NCBI GenBank assembly: GCA_003254925.1 | Contig: QANZ01044831.1 | Coordinates: forward strand, 62,001-126,000 | Source: Chamaecrista fasciculata | Lineage: Eukaryota; Streptophyta; Magnoliopsida; Fabales; Fabaceae | Direction of reading: 5' to 3' | DNA length: 64,000 bases | In this document: piece by piece, positions 49,101 to 60,275 of the stretch | Layout of the letters: each line of letters opens with the position of its first letter | Position numbering within the stretch: the stretch's first letter is position 1 | Translations under genes and position numbers: made by a program | The notes under the pieces: generated by a model | What the model was told of the DNA's origin: nothing | Seen by the model: the letters and a program-made list of their open reading frames with translations, nothing else | The model's database searches: none

Positions 49101-50277
49101 TCAACTGCAAAAAAATTGGCGAAGAATGTCTACCAATAATACACATTCATTTGGCCTAATTAATGAAAAAAGATCAAGCAAAGCATAGCAATTGCATTAG
49201 GAGGGGTTGAGTGTGTAAGTTGGTCTAATGAAAAAATGGTGAATTACTTCAAAATTACAAAAGATTATTGCAAGTTAGTCAGAATAATTTGCAAGTGACA
49301 GTATCAAATAAAAGATTATTGTGCCACGGGCAAAACAATAATTAGATAAACCAACAGTGATTAATATGGCAGTTGGGACATTGTAAGTTTGGAACTACGA
49401 CGCCTAACATATCTTGGCTGGTAATTAATAGAATAACATGAATTAATCATAAGCCAACAAATTATCATTTTATGCAACTTATCTCATGTACAAATATTTA
49501 ACTCTAGCTATATCTGATCACAGACTCACAGTGAATCCAACCCCTTAATATAGGAGTGCTAAACATGAAAAGATAGAGCTAAATTGCTTGTAGATGAAAT
49601 TAAATTCATCCAAACCAGGATACTACTTTGACTTTAAAAGAGAAATTTCTTGAGACATTCATTCTTTTTATTATAATAGTGCAAATTGCACATTAATATG
49701 TGGCACACGCTAACTGTACCATATCAATCTAAATAAAAGGTTCAACTTTGGTTCTATGGTAGGAAAGTCTCCAATGAAGCTCGAACTCGAGACCTTACTT
49801 AAGCGATACCAAACCTCTCACCACTTGAACCGACCTCATGTTGGTTCTCTTTCCTACTTTACTTTAATAGTAACAGCTGGAGATTATGATAAATGATCCC
49901 TCCCAGCAAAACAAACTCATTTATGAATACAAAGCCCACAGATATTTGTACACCTCCAGCACCAAAGAAGAATCATGAAAAAAGATGAATGTTCATGACA
50001 TACCTGCACAAACTGTCATCAGAATAGGCAGCTTGATCTGTTGTCATACCCCTAAGAGGAACTTCTGAGGCTCCACTGAGAATTGACTTAGGTGAATTGC
50101 TTTCACGTTTTACACAGTCCGCAAAATCCAATGTAGTCCCACATTCAATCCCGTCTCTAGCTTCCTTTTGAACCTCAGTCAGCAAACATACCTGCTTATG
50201 CGTAGTATGCAGTAACTCAGGTGAATCATTTTCCACATTAGTATCTGGAGTATCTGGTTCTGGAGATTCTATTTCTA
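49101..50277 (-). CDS. tentative two-exon 3' part of an unidentified gene
   Basis: Minus-strand exon 50277-50004 is open for 91 codons (ESPEPDTPDTNVENDSPELL, DGIECGTTLDFADCVKRESN) and ends at a good donor (TGCAG/GTATGT). The next plausible exon has a strong acceptor (TTTTTTTGCAG) and starts at 49104. Joining them gives a stop at once (TGA at 49103-49101), so the protein would end SDDSLCS. The acidic, Ser/Thr-rich sequence matches no family I recognise. Upstream exons are not found between 50278 and the GCK gene. It may be a real gene end, an extension of the GCK transcription unit, or chance. Confidence 0.3.
49690..49850 (-). mobile_element. tRNA-derived SINE
   Basis: On the minus strand GGTTCAAGTGGTGAGAGG (49831-49814) resembles an RNA polymerase III A box and GGTCTCGAGTTCGAGCT (49794-49778) a B box, about 20 bases apart. 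A conserved-looking tail (CATTGGAGACTTTCCTACC) follows. The combination is typical of plant SINEs of the Au type. No intact tRNA cloverleaf is present. Borders are approximate. Confidence 0.6.
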
Positions 50278-51046
50278 CTTTGCAAAATTGAACAATGAAA
50301 ATCAAGGAACCTGACAATTAGTCAGTGTGATATTAAAAGTCAATATCGATGATAGTTAAGATCAGATAAGTAAATAGCCACTGAACATATTTAAATGCAT
50401 ATAGCCACTCTTTGTAAAAAATTATACTCAACTCGGAAGAGTAAAAGTATATTATGGAAATTTATTCAAACAACATATACCATCAAAGCTCTAATGCTCT
50501 AATTCAAGGGCATTCACCAACAAGAAAAATATGTTATATATTTTCCTTTTCACTAAAGATTATTCAAAATGTAATGACTGCCACATGCATGAGATATCAT
50601 TCTTGTGCAACATCAGACACCTCAAGTTTCTTGGGCATGAATCAACAAGCAGACTGTAAAAGAACTACTAAGATAACACAACTTTGTTATAACAATTCAC
50701 ACACCTCGACTTAAAATCAGTGAAAATAAAAAGGGAAAATATATCAAGACATTAAACAGAGATAGATTACATATAATAGAGCTAAAAGGGACTGAGATTA
50801 GTAAATCCAAGAATGAGATTTCCATAATTTCCATTATTGCTAACAAAAAATCAGATTAGCTCAACAATTTCTCTCTGGTCAATCATAATCTTCCATAGCC
50901 TATAATCCAGGCTACGTATCCGGGAAAACAAAAATGTAAAATCTTTTTTTCCTTTATCGTACACACTAAGCTACACAGCTATGAAAATAAAGCAATATCC
51001 TATTTTCACTTTGGAATATCATATTTGACATGGAAGAAACTCATCC
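50278..51046. other. spacer, probably including the 3' untranslated region of the GCK gene
   Basis: No coding sequence recognised on either strand. Lies downstream of the minus-strand GCK gene. Confidence 0.4.
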
Positions 51047-51535
51047 TCACTTTCCTAGAGAAGCCCCCTCCACCCCTAAATCCTTTAACTCCTCCTTCGA
51101 CTTGGAATCACTCCGATCTGCATTCTGCTCCGCCGCTGCCGCTGCAGCTTCTTTCTCCAATTCATCAGAGAATTGTTGCTCCGCCGCCTTCTCCGCCCTT
51201 AAGATCGGCTCATAGTAATCGGAATGAGCCTCCATACACTTCTTCAACATTGAAGTGACCTCGAAACACTTGTCCACAACATTCTCCTTGCTCTTCTCTG
51301 CCTCCTCAATGCACTTCTCCCAATCGATAAAGCTATCTCTGCATCCACCTGCTTTCATGAACAAGCAGAATCCACACTCCCCCTCCTCCTCTTCCTCTTT
51401 CTCCTCCCCTTGTTGATCTGAGGGAACATCTTCCGATTTGGTGTCAATTGCAGAATCTGATTGTTGCTGTGGTACGGCTTGATTCTGGGGCAAATCGGAG
51501 TCTGGCTTTGAGGGTTTCGAATTAGATGAGGACAT
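51047..51535 (-). CDS. GCK domain-containing protein
   Basis: Intronless minus-strand frame of 162 codons plus TGA. The start MSSSNSKPSKPDSDLP was chosen because the frame remains open upstream to 51724 only with hydrophobic, leader-like sequence. Residues 1-50 are Ser/Gln/Glu-rich with an EEEEE run. Residues about 50-115 form the plant GCK domain: GECGFCLFMKAGGC, DWEKCIEEAEK, VDKCFEVTSMLKKCMEAHSDY, with all cysteines present. The C-terminus is Glu/Ala-rich and likely helical. Known: the GCK domain is a Cys-rich helical domain of plant proteins whose function is unclear. The length suits the family. No splice site is needed. Confidence 0.88.
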   Translation of the reverse strand: MSSSNSKPSKPDSDLPQNQAVPQQQSDSAIDTKSEDVPSDQQGEEKEEEEEGECGFCLFMKAGGCRDSFIDWEKCIEEAEKSKENVVDKCFEVTSMLKKCMEAHSDYYEPILRAEKAAEQQFSDELEKEAAAAAAEQNADRSDSKSKEELKDLGVEGASLGK

Positions 51536-52116
51536 ATTGAGGATTCCCAAAATTGTGAGGACCAGAGGGCTTAGCAATGAACTTGAGGAGGAGGAGGTGA
51601 ATGTGGTTGCCGACTGTGTCGCTAGTGTTTTCTTGTAAAGGAAGAAGAGATTCGTCAAAGAGTTTAGATACAAAAAAAAATAATAATATATAAAATTATA
51701 TATGTATCTAAACCTACAATTCAAATCAAATAATCAATTTAAAAGAGATAGTAATATGATCAATATATCATCAATAACATTAGTCCTTATATAAAATCCA
51801 AATATAGTTCACAGTTCATAACAAAAGACAATACAAAAGCAAATCCTTAGAGTTTGATGATCATAGATAGAGCCATACATACAATTCAAAAACAAACAGA
51901 AATAAGATTCATATATAGCTCTATATGAGTGGTAATCTATATATGAGTCTCATTTCTGTGCATAAAATCTATATATAGTTTCATGAACTCCCCAAAAGTT
52001 GCTTGCCTAGTGCCTACACTACAATTCTACGAGCATGATCAATATCAGCATTGAGCAACCTCCACTAGCATTACACATTTATACCATTCATTACTCAACA
52101 AGAATTAGAGCCTCAG

Positions 52117-52150
<34 letters not shown>

Positions 52151-53134
52151 ATATCAGATTACCAGCAAACTATAAGACTAAAGAAACACCAATATCAGTC
52201 CAGTACATATAATATCAGAAAGAGTTCCAATCGTTCTTCTTCCCTTCCAGAAGCAGCATGCATATATTGATATCATAATTCATATATATATATATATAAT
52301 ATTAGCCCATCAAACTATTAGACATATATATATATATATAATATCAGTCCATTAAGTAATACTAATACGGCCAGAAAAGGCAGAAACTATCAATTTCAGC
52401 AAGCATATAATATTAGTTCTTGTAGCTTCGGGTCATCTTCCACAATGTAAGTAAAAAAACAGAACAAATGCACAAGTGCAGAACAATTAACAAATAAAGA
52501 GAACATAATCATAACATACGAGTTATGGCTGGAATAGACACATCAAATACTAGTTAGTAAAATAGCATAACAATATGTATAAAACTGACAAATTTTTAAT
52601 GTAGTTATAGCTTTCTTGAGCTACAACTTTATATTGCAGCAGCAGGATTATAGCCATAAAGGCTTAAACAAAGTGCGAAATGGGCAAATGGCATGAATGA
52701 TGAAGAATCATTGGGCAGATCGAGATTTTTACTTAATACAGTATACAAATATACATTTAAATGACTGATCAAGAAGACGAAGATGTGACTGAATGAAGAT
52801 TGAAGATGAAGATTAGAGAACATCGCCATACCTTGAAATCTCGATCGTTTAATGCGTGAATCAAGATTGAAGATGAAGATGTGACTGAGCGAGCTACTAA
52901 TCTGCGACTCCAACGAGCAAAGCTGAGCGAGGACCAAGTTGAGAATCTTGAGACTGAGGAGAACGAAGACAAAGAACGCAACTACTAACTAGGGTCTGAA
53001 TTTTGAAATGAAGAAGAAGAAAAAGAGTGGTGCGCAAGCTAGGTTTAGCTTTTTTTTTTTCCACTTGGGTTTCAGCTTGGGCCTTTTTTTTCTTTTAAAA
53101 TTGGGCCAATTTATGAGTTTGAGCTATACTCCAT
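51536..53134 (-). promoter_or_regulatory. upstream region of the GCK gene
   Basis: Contains several (AT)n microsatellites (about 52120-52145, 52283-52300, 52325-52340). On the minus strand 52981-52837 looks like a plant 5' leader and ends in AGATTTCAAG followed by GTATGG, a possible donor of a leader intron. It may be a non-coding first exon of the GCK gene, with an acceptor near 51630; this is a guess. No protein-coding gene is recognised. Confidence 0.3.
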
Positions 53135-53617
53135 TAGGCATGGCAATTTGTACGCGTATCCATACTCGTTCGAATCCACCCGTAAAAAATATTTGATATT
53201 TGTCAGATATCGGAAAGGGTACAGATAGTGAACAATAAAAAAATTATCAGATATTGGGTATTATCCGGTATTCGTCTGAAATGAACGGATAGTTAGGGTA
53301 CCTGGTATCTGATATACTATAATATAAATATTTTATTATATTTTATACATTTTTTATTATTTTATTTTAATATATTGGATATCATATTGGATATATCCAA
53401 TTTTTTAATTAGGATATTTTATCTTATATCTATTATTTTCGGGTTTCCGGATATTTTAGGTACCCGTCGGATATCGGATATCGAATAGGGTATGGGGTAC
53501 AGACATTAAATTATCAGATACGGATGAGATATGAATATTAAATAAGATAAACGGATACAGATATAGATAGTGACAAAATGACCGAATATCCTACCTGTTA
53601 CCGTCCCCTGTACGGTG
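53135..53617. mobile_element. possible hAT-like element with GGATATC-rich ends
   Basis: The left end TAGGCATGGCAA resembles hAT termini. The flanks 53127-53134 TACTCCAT and 53618-53625 TACTCTAT could be an 8-bp target duplication with one mismatch. Subterminal sequence repeats GGATATC/GGGTACC-like motifs. The right terminal repeat is not convincing. Confidence 0.4.
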
Positions 53618-53792
53618 TACTCTATGATTCTACTTGAATTTGAGCATTTTTCAAGTAAGAGACATGATTAGGTTAGCAACTGTAGAAACGTAAAAGCATG
53701 TGATTTTACAATTAAAATCACAAGTTTGATGCTAAAAGTTTAGACAAAGACACAAAGTAGGCTAAAGAAAAAGGAAAAAAAGAAAAAAAAAA

Positions 53793-54220
53793 GGATAAAT
53801 TACACTTTGGTATCCTATGATTTGATCCTATTTCATTTTGATACCCTGTGGTTTGAAACTTGACACTTTGATACCCTGTGGTATTCTCCATTAACACTTT
53901 GGTACCCTTTGGAGCTATTTTATAATTTTAATCAAAACAAATTTTGCAAAAATTATATATTGACCCCAAAATTTTTTTAAAGTTTTCATTTTAGTCCCTA
54001 GATAATATGTATTATGGGACCTATTTGTAATTTTTTAAAAATTTTCTGATGTCAATATGTAATTTTTGCAAAATTTGAAATGGTTAAAATTACAAAATAG
54101 CTCCAAAGGGTACCAAAGTGTTAATGAAGAATACCACAGGGTACAAAGTGTCAAGTTTCAAACCACAGGGTACCAAAGTGAAATAAGGTCAAACTACAAG
54201 GTACCAAAGTGTAATTTACC
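53793..54220. mobile_element. Mutator-like foldback MITE, relative of the one at 19021
   Basis: Ends GGATAAATTACACTTTGG and CCAAAGTGTAATTTACC, with the same TTTGGTACCC-type internal repeats and central AATTTTGCAAAAATTA sequence as the element at 19021-19406. It was inserted in an A-rich target, so the 9-bp flanks (poly-A and AAAATAAAA) are only weakly informative. Confidence 0.8.
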
Positions 54221-54818
54221 AAAATAAAAAAACAAAAGGTACTCTACATCCATATTGCTTTTAAAGCCCATCATGAACTTCAAAGTCTATCTAGCTCGTT
54301 CAGTCCAACCCAAAACATTGAAATGTGAGTCAAAAAATAAAAATTGAAGGAAAATAGGCCTAAATCCTCAAATTACAAATTGAAAGTGGGTTGGACACAG
54401 AATTTTTTTAACCCCAATCTAAAGCTCGACCAATTTTCTACTGCACATATATATATATATATATATTAATATTTTTTTAAGAATATAATATATGCTAGAT
54501 GCTTATATAATTACATTATACTGGTAGTTTTATGTTATATATGTAACATGTTATATATATAATATTTTATATGTAAATTTATAATATATGTTTTATATAA
54601 TATAATTATTAACTAGGACATAATACGAATTAGAAATCAGATTATATATTATAATAGGAAAGTCAGAAATGAATTGAAATATAAAATTAAGGAGTGACCA
54701 AAGAAAGTAAGAAACCCTCAACAAAGACTTTCACTTTCACCTTCACCTTTGTTTCCATTCAACAGTTTATGATTTGTATTTATTATGGGTGATTGAATTA
54801 TGTAATGGAAGATTTAAA
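54221..54818. other. AT-rich spacer
   Basis: TA microsatellite near 54445-54465 and AT-rich sequence; no gene seen. About 54755-54818 is already part of a segment repeated at 55735-55830. Confidence 0.5.
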
Positions 54819-55045
54819 ATATGGGTCGCTCAGTGGATAGGTTAGGATCGGATTACACCCCATAATTACAGAAGAAGTACCTTCACCAAACGATACTTGT
54901 CCAACCAAGGAGTCTTGGTGAAATTCATGAAGACCACGAATTGTGACTATTGTGATATTTGAACAAACTTCTAAAACTCGTGTTCTAGTATTATTTTGAA
55001 CAAGATCTTTAGCAAGATGAAGTATGGTGCCATCTTGCCACCTAA
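54819..55045 (-). pseudogene. truncated type III polyketide synthase exon-2 fragment
   Basis: Minus strand reads [40 protein letters not shown] and [19 protein letters not shown]. This corresponds to the stretch right after the catalytic Cys of chalcone synthase-type enzymes (family pattern GGTxLRxAKDLAENN, VLVVCSEITAVTFRG, LDSLVGQALFGDGAAA). Sequence before and after is unrelated, so it is an isolated 75-residue remnant. Together with its downstream flank it resembles the segment at 55735-56045, so a local duplication created it. Confidence 0.8.
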
Positions 55046-55831
55046 AGATGATCAAAATATCCATACTCAATAGAGACTCTGGAATTTACTCGATGGTTAT
55101 GGGTCTGGACCCGGACTCATTTACCCATATACTTATTAGTAATAATAAATATATTTTTATATAAAAAAATATAATACTTTATCACTTTTTAATGAAAAAA
55201 TATTAAAGTTTTAATAATTATTAAAATATTTTATAATGCATTCATATTTATGATTTTTTTTTTGAGTACTTATAGATGTAAAAAGTTGGATGAATATTAA
55301 TGATAATGAGAAAATTATATAATGAAAATGTAATGATAAACGGTGTTTGGATTGTTTGAGATGTAATGAAAAAAATAGGATGTGAAATTATGTAGAAGGG
55401 TATGTAATAATTGGAAAAATAACGTGATACGGACATAGGACATGATATGGATACGGACACATTGACAAGCCAGATTCTTAAAATTACACGACACGACACG
55501 ACATGTATATATATATATAATTAAAAATTTATAAATTTTGATGAAATTTTCAAAAGTTACAATATATATTTATAATATATGTCATATATGTGATATTATT
55601 TTCAATTATTTGTCATGATAAAGTCATAAAAAATTGATTTTATATTCTGAATCTTATGAATATGTATCATGTGGGTATTCGTGTCCGTCACCCCGATGAT
55701 ACGCTGTCAAAATAAAGTATTCATGCTTTATAGCATTGAACAGTTTATGACTTGAATTTATTATTGGTACATACTATGTTGATAGAAATATGTAATGGAA
55801 GATTTGAAATATGGATGCATACAATATTGAT
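55046..55831. other. spacer between the two polyketide synthase remnants
   Basis: AT-rich, no gene. The part from about 55735 resembles 54755-54818 (TATGTAATGGAAGATTT), the downstream flank of the other exon-2 remnant. Confidence 0.5.
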
Positions 55832-56228
55832 CACTCAGTGGATAGGTGATAGGTTAGAATTGCACCCCACAATCAGAGAAAAAACACTATCACCCAATGA
55901 TGCTTGTCCAACCAACGAGTCTTGGTGAATTTCATGAAGAACACGAAATGTGACTACTGTGATATTTGAACAAACTACTAAAACTCGTGTTCTAGCATTA
56001 TTTTGAACAAGATCTTTAGCAAGATGAAGTAAGGTGCCACCAGCATGGAAACCTTAGAGGTAGAAACTTAAGTGTTTGGTTAAGAGCTCAGGCCTAAAAG
56101 TCTGATGAGTCGGTACCTAGCATGTCAACACCAAATGTAGTACAAAAGATGACTTGGGTCTCCCCCACTCTTTAAAAGCCTTTGAGGCCGCTTTCTCACC
56201 AAGCGATGGTACCTTCTTCACTAAAATG

Positions 56229-57194
56229 CAAGGTTATTAAAATCGGACCGGCTATTGAACCGATCGAGGTAGGGGTTCAAGGTTCAATGGTTCAACCGGG
56301 GTCGGACCGTTTATAAATAAATTAATTAGTAAATAATATAATAATAAGTAATAGACCAAAAAACAATAAATTACTAATCATAATTATGACATTATAACAT
56401 AATGATAATCAAATAAACATAATAAAAAAATAAATCAATAAGAAAATAATTCACAATCCGCTAAAAGTTAAAAAGGAAATAAATCATCACTAAGGAAATA
56501 AATCACAATCAAATAAAAAAGAAAATAAACTATAACAAAAAAATAAAAGAAAAAAAGGAAATAAACTTCTTATTAGTTATTAGCCTCTCTATTCAAGCGC
56601 AAAAACAAAAGAAATGCAGAGTTGCAAAACGCCCATACTCTTATCCATTTCATCATTTCCTAAGTGTTCTCTCTTACCGAAGTAAAAAAAGCTATCCACC
56701 TCTTTTTTGATCATTTCCTAAGCCACCACTGCATCCTTTTATTCATTGCACTTATGACTTGTTTCTCTTTCCAAAAACCCATTCACATATTTCTTTCTAT
56801 GGCATTTCTCTTTCTAAAACCCCAAGACGCATTCAAACTGGAAAATTGATAGAGATGAGTGCGAAACAGAGCAGCGCGCGGAGATGAATACTGGACTACA
56901 GCAACGTTGAAGAAGATGAATCGGAACTATAGGAGACGACGACTAAGGCTTCGATTTCATCTTGGAGGCTAGTGAATCGTGAGTCAAGATGGGTTTTTTT
57001 TTAAATCAATATTTTGGCTGAACCGTAGACCCCTAAAACCGGCCGGTTCAGTCCGGTTTTAGCGGTTCATAGCCGGTTCTTGCGGTTCTCTGGTGGTTCA
57101 CTGCATGACCAATTTTTCCTCTGGCTCGGACCGGACTGGTGGGCGGTTCACGGTTAAACCAGTTGAACCGGCCGGTCCGGTTTTAATAACCATG
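56229..57194. mobile_element. hAT-like element inside the polyketide synthase pseudogene
   Basis: Terminal repeats CAAGGTTATTAAAATCGGAC and its complement ending TTTTAATAACCATG. The flanks 56221-56228 and 57195-57202 are both CTAAAATG, a perfect 8-bp target duplication. The duplicated target matches GACATTTTGG of polyketide synthase exon 2, confirming insertion in the exon. Subterminal CCGGTT/AACCGG arrays; no transposase. Confidence 0.85.
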
Positions 57195-57379
57195 CTAAAA
57201 TGTATTGTTGTGCATTCAATGGTGATTCTTCATAAGCAGTTATATTTGGATTCTCTTTCAATAGTTCTTTTTTTTTTTGTGAGATGGATGTATCGTTTCT
57301 TAATCATCAACTTCTCACTTGCTCATGATAAGAAATGTCATTCATATTAATAAAATATAGAATCAATAACATTTTTTTA

Positions 57380-57881
57380 GGCCAAAGTCTTATTTTGGTC
57401 ACTCATGTTTGCTCAAAGTTCTGTTTTAGTCTTTTAAGTTTTTTTTTTCGTTTTGTTTTGATCCGTCAAATTTCTTAAAAGTTCTACCGTTAGTTCCTGA
57501 TTCTTTTCCATCCACTTTTACTGTTAAAAAAGGAAAAAAAAAACTAACTTTCATCTCCAAAACAAATTGCTCTTTTACAAAAGGGAAGGACCTTAATGTA
57601 AAAAAGCAAAATTGTTGGGATGAAAGTTAGTTTTTTTTCCTTTTTTTTAACAGAAAAAGTGAATAGAAAATAGTCAGAGACTAACGGTGGAACTTTTTGG
57701 AAACTTGAGGGACCAAAACGAAACTTCGAGCAAACATGAGGAACCAACTACGGAACGAAAAAAACTTGAGAGACCAAAACGGAACGAAAAAAACTCGAGG
57801 GACCAAAACGGAACAAAAGAAATTTGAGGGACCAAAACAGAACTTTAAATAAATATGAGGAACTAAAATAAAACTTTAACC
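57380..57881. mobile_element. foldback MITE in the pseudogene intron
   Basis: Arms GGCCAAAGTCTTATTTTGG and AAAATAAAACTTTAACC, same family as 37788-38325, including the central inverted AACTTTCATCTCC sequences. The flanks ATTTTTTTA and TTTCTTTTA agree at 7 of 9 positions. Confidence 0.75.
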
Positions 57882-58301
57882 TTTCTTTTATATGAATATA
57901 TATATATATATATATTTAAATATGCTTACAAATCAGCTTTAACTTGACCTTGAGTTGGAGGTGATATTGGAGGGGTTGGCATTGCTGATGGCCAATATAG
58001 TAGTTGGGTCACACGCTCTTTCGTGCCTCACGAATTTCTTCCGATTCCAAAAGTAACTATATGCCATTTTTTTTGTTTAGAGGCTTTGATTTCTAAATTC
58101 TAAGCAAAACACCATTTTCGTTCCAAAACTTTACACCCATCTTCAATTTAGTCCCCACTATTTGTTTATTATTATCAATTTCATCCTCAAAATTTTATAT
58201 TTTAGTCATTTTTATCTGTGGACTAGCTTTTTTTAAAAAAAATTACGATAGATAAATATTAGAAAAATAACTATATAAAGTTGGCTAGTTAAACAAAAAA
58301 G

Positions 58302-58415
58302 ATGACATATAATTTGGAATAAGAAGAAATTTTCGAGGCACATAGAGCTCTTGATCCAACTACTATATTGGCCATCGGCAATGTTAACCCCACAAATGAT
58401 GATTGCTATTGCCTA
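58302..58415 (+). pseudogene. truncated type III polyketide synthase exon-1 fragment, divergent orientation
   Basis: Plus strand ATGACATATAATTTGGAATAA: the first six codons match the gene at 63487 except for Ala2 to Thr, and the sixth reads TAA (stop) where the gene has TTA. After it, GAAGAAATTTTCGAGGCAC and CTATATTGGCCATCGGCAAT continue the match to about codon 36, then similarity ends. A TATATAAAG (58272-58280) lies just upstream. It points away from the pseudogene at 55832-58067, with 234 bp between the two ATGs. Confidence 0.82.
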
Positions 58416-58614
58416 AATTCTATCTATATCTTTAGAATTTGATTGGGAATATTGGAAAATGGGACATCTCGGAATTGGAATGAAGCAACAATATATGACT
58501 CAAATGATCTTTATTTATAGACTTCAGACTTGTGTTAGTTGGCTGCCACCACACGTGCCTCTTGGGACTTTGGGTAGTTTCGTTGAACTTTCTTCATTTC
58601 ATATTAATCATCTT

Positions 58615-59564
58615 GGCTTAAGTGCACTTTTGGTCCCATAACTATGATAAAGGTTTCATTTTGGTCCCATAACTTTTTTTGTTGCAATTTTGGTCCCATA
58701 ACTATGACAAAGGTTTCATTTTGGTCCCATAACTTTTTTTGTTGCAATTTTGGTCCCATAACTATGACGAAGGTTTCATTTTGGTCCCATAACTTTTTTT
58801 TGTTGCAATTTTGGTCCCATAACTTCTCAAAAGGTTCCACCGTTAGTCTCTTGATGAATTCCATCTATATTTAGCCGTTAAGTATGACGTGGCATAGTAA
58901 CTAGGATCATGATGTGACAAAATAAGATGAAGTGGACTGAAATAAGATCTATATGCAACATATTAAAACTTATCTATATCCAACCACAAAATATACAAAG
59001 AGTGGTACTGACAAGGACCAATCTGGTGGGAAAGAAGAGACTTCAAGCAGAAGGCGCCGACGAAGTCGATGGGATCCTCAGCCGGAGTTGAACGACCAAA
59101 GCGGCGGCGACGACGAATCAGGAAACGGAACGAGGAAGAGGAAGTCCCGTTGGGCTGACGAGGAAGAGGAAGTACCACTCTTTGTATATATTGTGGTTGG
59201 GTATAGATAAGTTTTAATATGTTGCATATAGATCCTATTTCAGTTCGTTTCATCTTATTTTGCCACATCATGATCCTAGTCACTATGCCACGTCATACTT
59301 AATGACTAAATATGGATGGAATTCACCAAGGGACTAACGGTGGAACCTTTTGAGAAGTTATGGGACCAAAATTGCAACAAAAAAAGTTATGGGACCAAAA
59401 TGAAACCTTTGTCATAGTTATGGGATCAAAATTGCAACAAAAAAAGTTATGGGACCAAAATGAAACCTTTGTCATAGTTATGGGACCAAAATTGCAACCA
59501 AAAAAGTTATGGGACCAAAATGAAACCTTTATCATAGTTTTGGGACCAAAAGTGCACTTAAGCC
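58615..59564. mobile_element. Pack-MULE carrying an SF1 splicing-factor fragment
   Basis: Ends GGCTTAAGTGCACTTTTGG and its complement. The flanks 58606-58614 and 59565-59573 are both AATCATCTT, a perfect 9-bp target duplication. The arms are about 370-390 bp long (to about 59009 and from 59173), nearly identical, and each contains three copies of a roughly 62-bp unit (AAGGTTTCATTTTGGTCCCA). The only non-repeated centre is the gene fragment at 59001-59175. A transcript would fold into a long hairpin. Confidence 0.92.
59001..59175 (+). pseudogene. captured fragment of splicing factor SF1 (branchpoint-binding protein)
   Basis: The plus strand reads [32 protein letters not shown] and [17 protein letters not shown] with no stop. 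It matches the N-terminal part of plant SF1 before its KH domain. The two RSRW/KSRW motifs correspond to the U2AF ligand motif with its key Trp, by which SF1 binds the large U2AF subunit. About 58 codons survive; KH and zinc domains are absent. It lies exactly between the arms of the Pack-MULE, and its first bases (AGTGGTACT) are repeated inverted at the other side. GC content is higher than the surroundings. Confidence 0.85.
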
Positions 59565-60275
59565 AATCATCTTTTAGGCTTAGCCATCGCTCTATTTTTT
59601 AATATTATCCTTGTTTTCAAATTATTCGCTTTATGTATTTCGTTTTCCTTTTGCTACTGATGATAGGTTGGTTGTCCAAGCAAAAATGCATCAAAGTCAG
59701 AAATATATAGGTACAAATATTCTTCTGGTCTCCAAGTTTTACACTAGCTAGCAATTTCATCCATAAATTTTTTTAGTCAATTTTGTCCTCGATATTTTAC
59801 ATTTCGATTAATTTTATCATTTGTTCTTATATTAATCAAATATTAATGACATAATCTACGTAGATAATGACATATAATGTAAAATTAATAGAAAAAGAAA
59901 TTTTAATTCTAATTCAGATTGAAAAATAAGATGAAGTTTGTCGTTAATTTATTAAAAGAAGTTAGTCAAAGGATAAAATTGATCAAAATGCGAAATATTG
60001 AAAACGAAATTGACTGCAGAAAAAGATTAAGGACGAAATTGACAGTAATTAATGTAAAATTTAGGGGCCTTAAAATTTGCCGTACTATATATATTTTTTC
60101 TATTTAACTAATCAACTTTATATTGCTAAACATTTAATTATACTGAATTGACATCTATATTTCCCTCATAACTAAAAAAGAAAACACAAACTAAATCATA
60201 TAATGAAAGCCCAAAATCCTATCTTATTCTTATATATAATTTAAGGATATATTTTATAAGGTGATGGATGATAAA
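59565..60275. repeat. spacer with a weak foldback sequence
   Basis: About 59720-60080 has inverted-repeat character: TTTTGTCCTCGATATTTTAC against CGAAATATTGAAAACGAAAT-like sequence on the return. No gene. Confidence 0.4.

Larger units (their letters stand above)
55832..58067 (-). pseudogene. type III polyketide synthase pseudogene split by a hAT and a MITE
   Basis: Exon 1 (58067-57930) starts ATGGCATATA like the gene at 63487. A 7-base insertion after codon 3 shifts the frame, and about 50 bases are deleted before the donor TTTGTAAGCATA. The intron holds a MITE (57380-57881). Exon 2 begins at about 57318 (GTGAGAAGTTGATGATTAAG), where the acceptor AG appears as AA. It is interrupted at 57194-56229 by a hAT and continues from 56228 ([22 protein letters not shown]), with stops, to [15 protein letters not shown] and [11 protein letters not shown] near 55850. 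The last third of the gene is absent. Known: the intact family condenses malonyl-CoA onto CoA starters. This copy cannot encode a working enzyme. Confidence 0.88.

Noticed and set aside
49770-49840. tRNA gene
   Set aside because: A and B boxes are present but no cloverleaf or acceptor stem forms; a SINE fits better.
52629-52981. Minus-strand frames of 70-102 codons with many Ser and Phe
   Set aside because: Low-complexity TCTTCATCTTC sequence typical of a leader region; no domain and overlapping frames disagree.
58604-59602. Repetitive frames on both strands over the Pack-MULE arms (KLWDQNETF-type repeats)
   Set aside because: They are translations of the tandem units inside inverted arms and have no protein family likeness.
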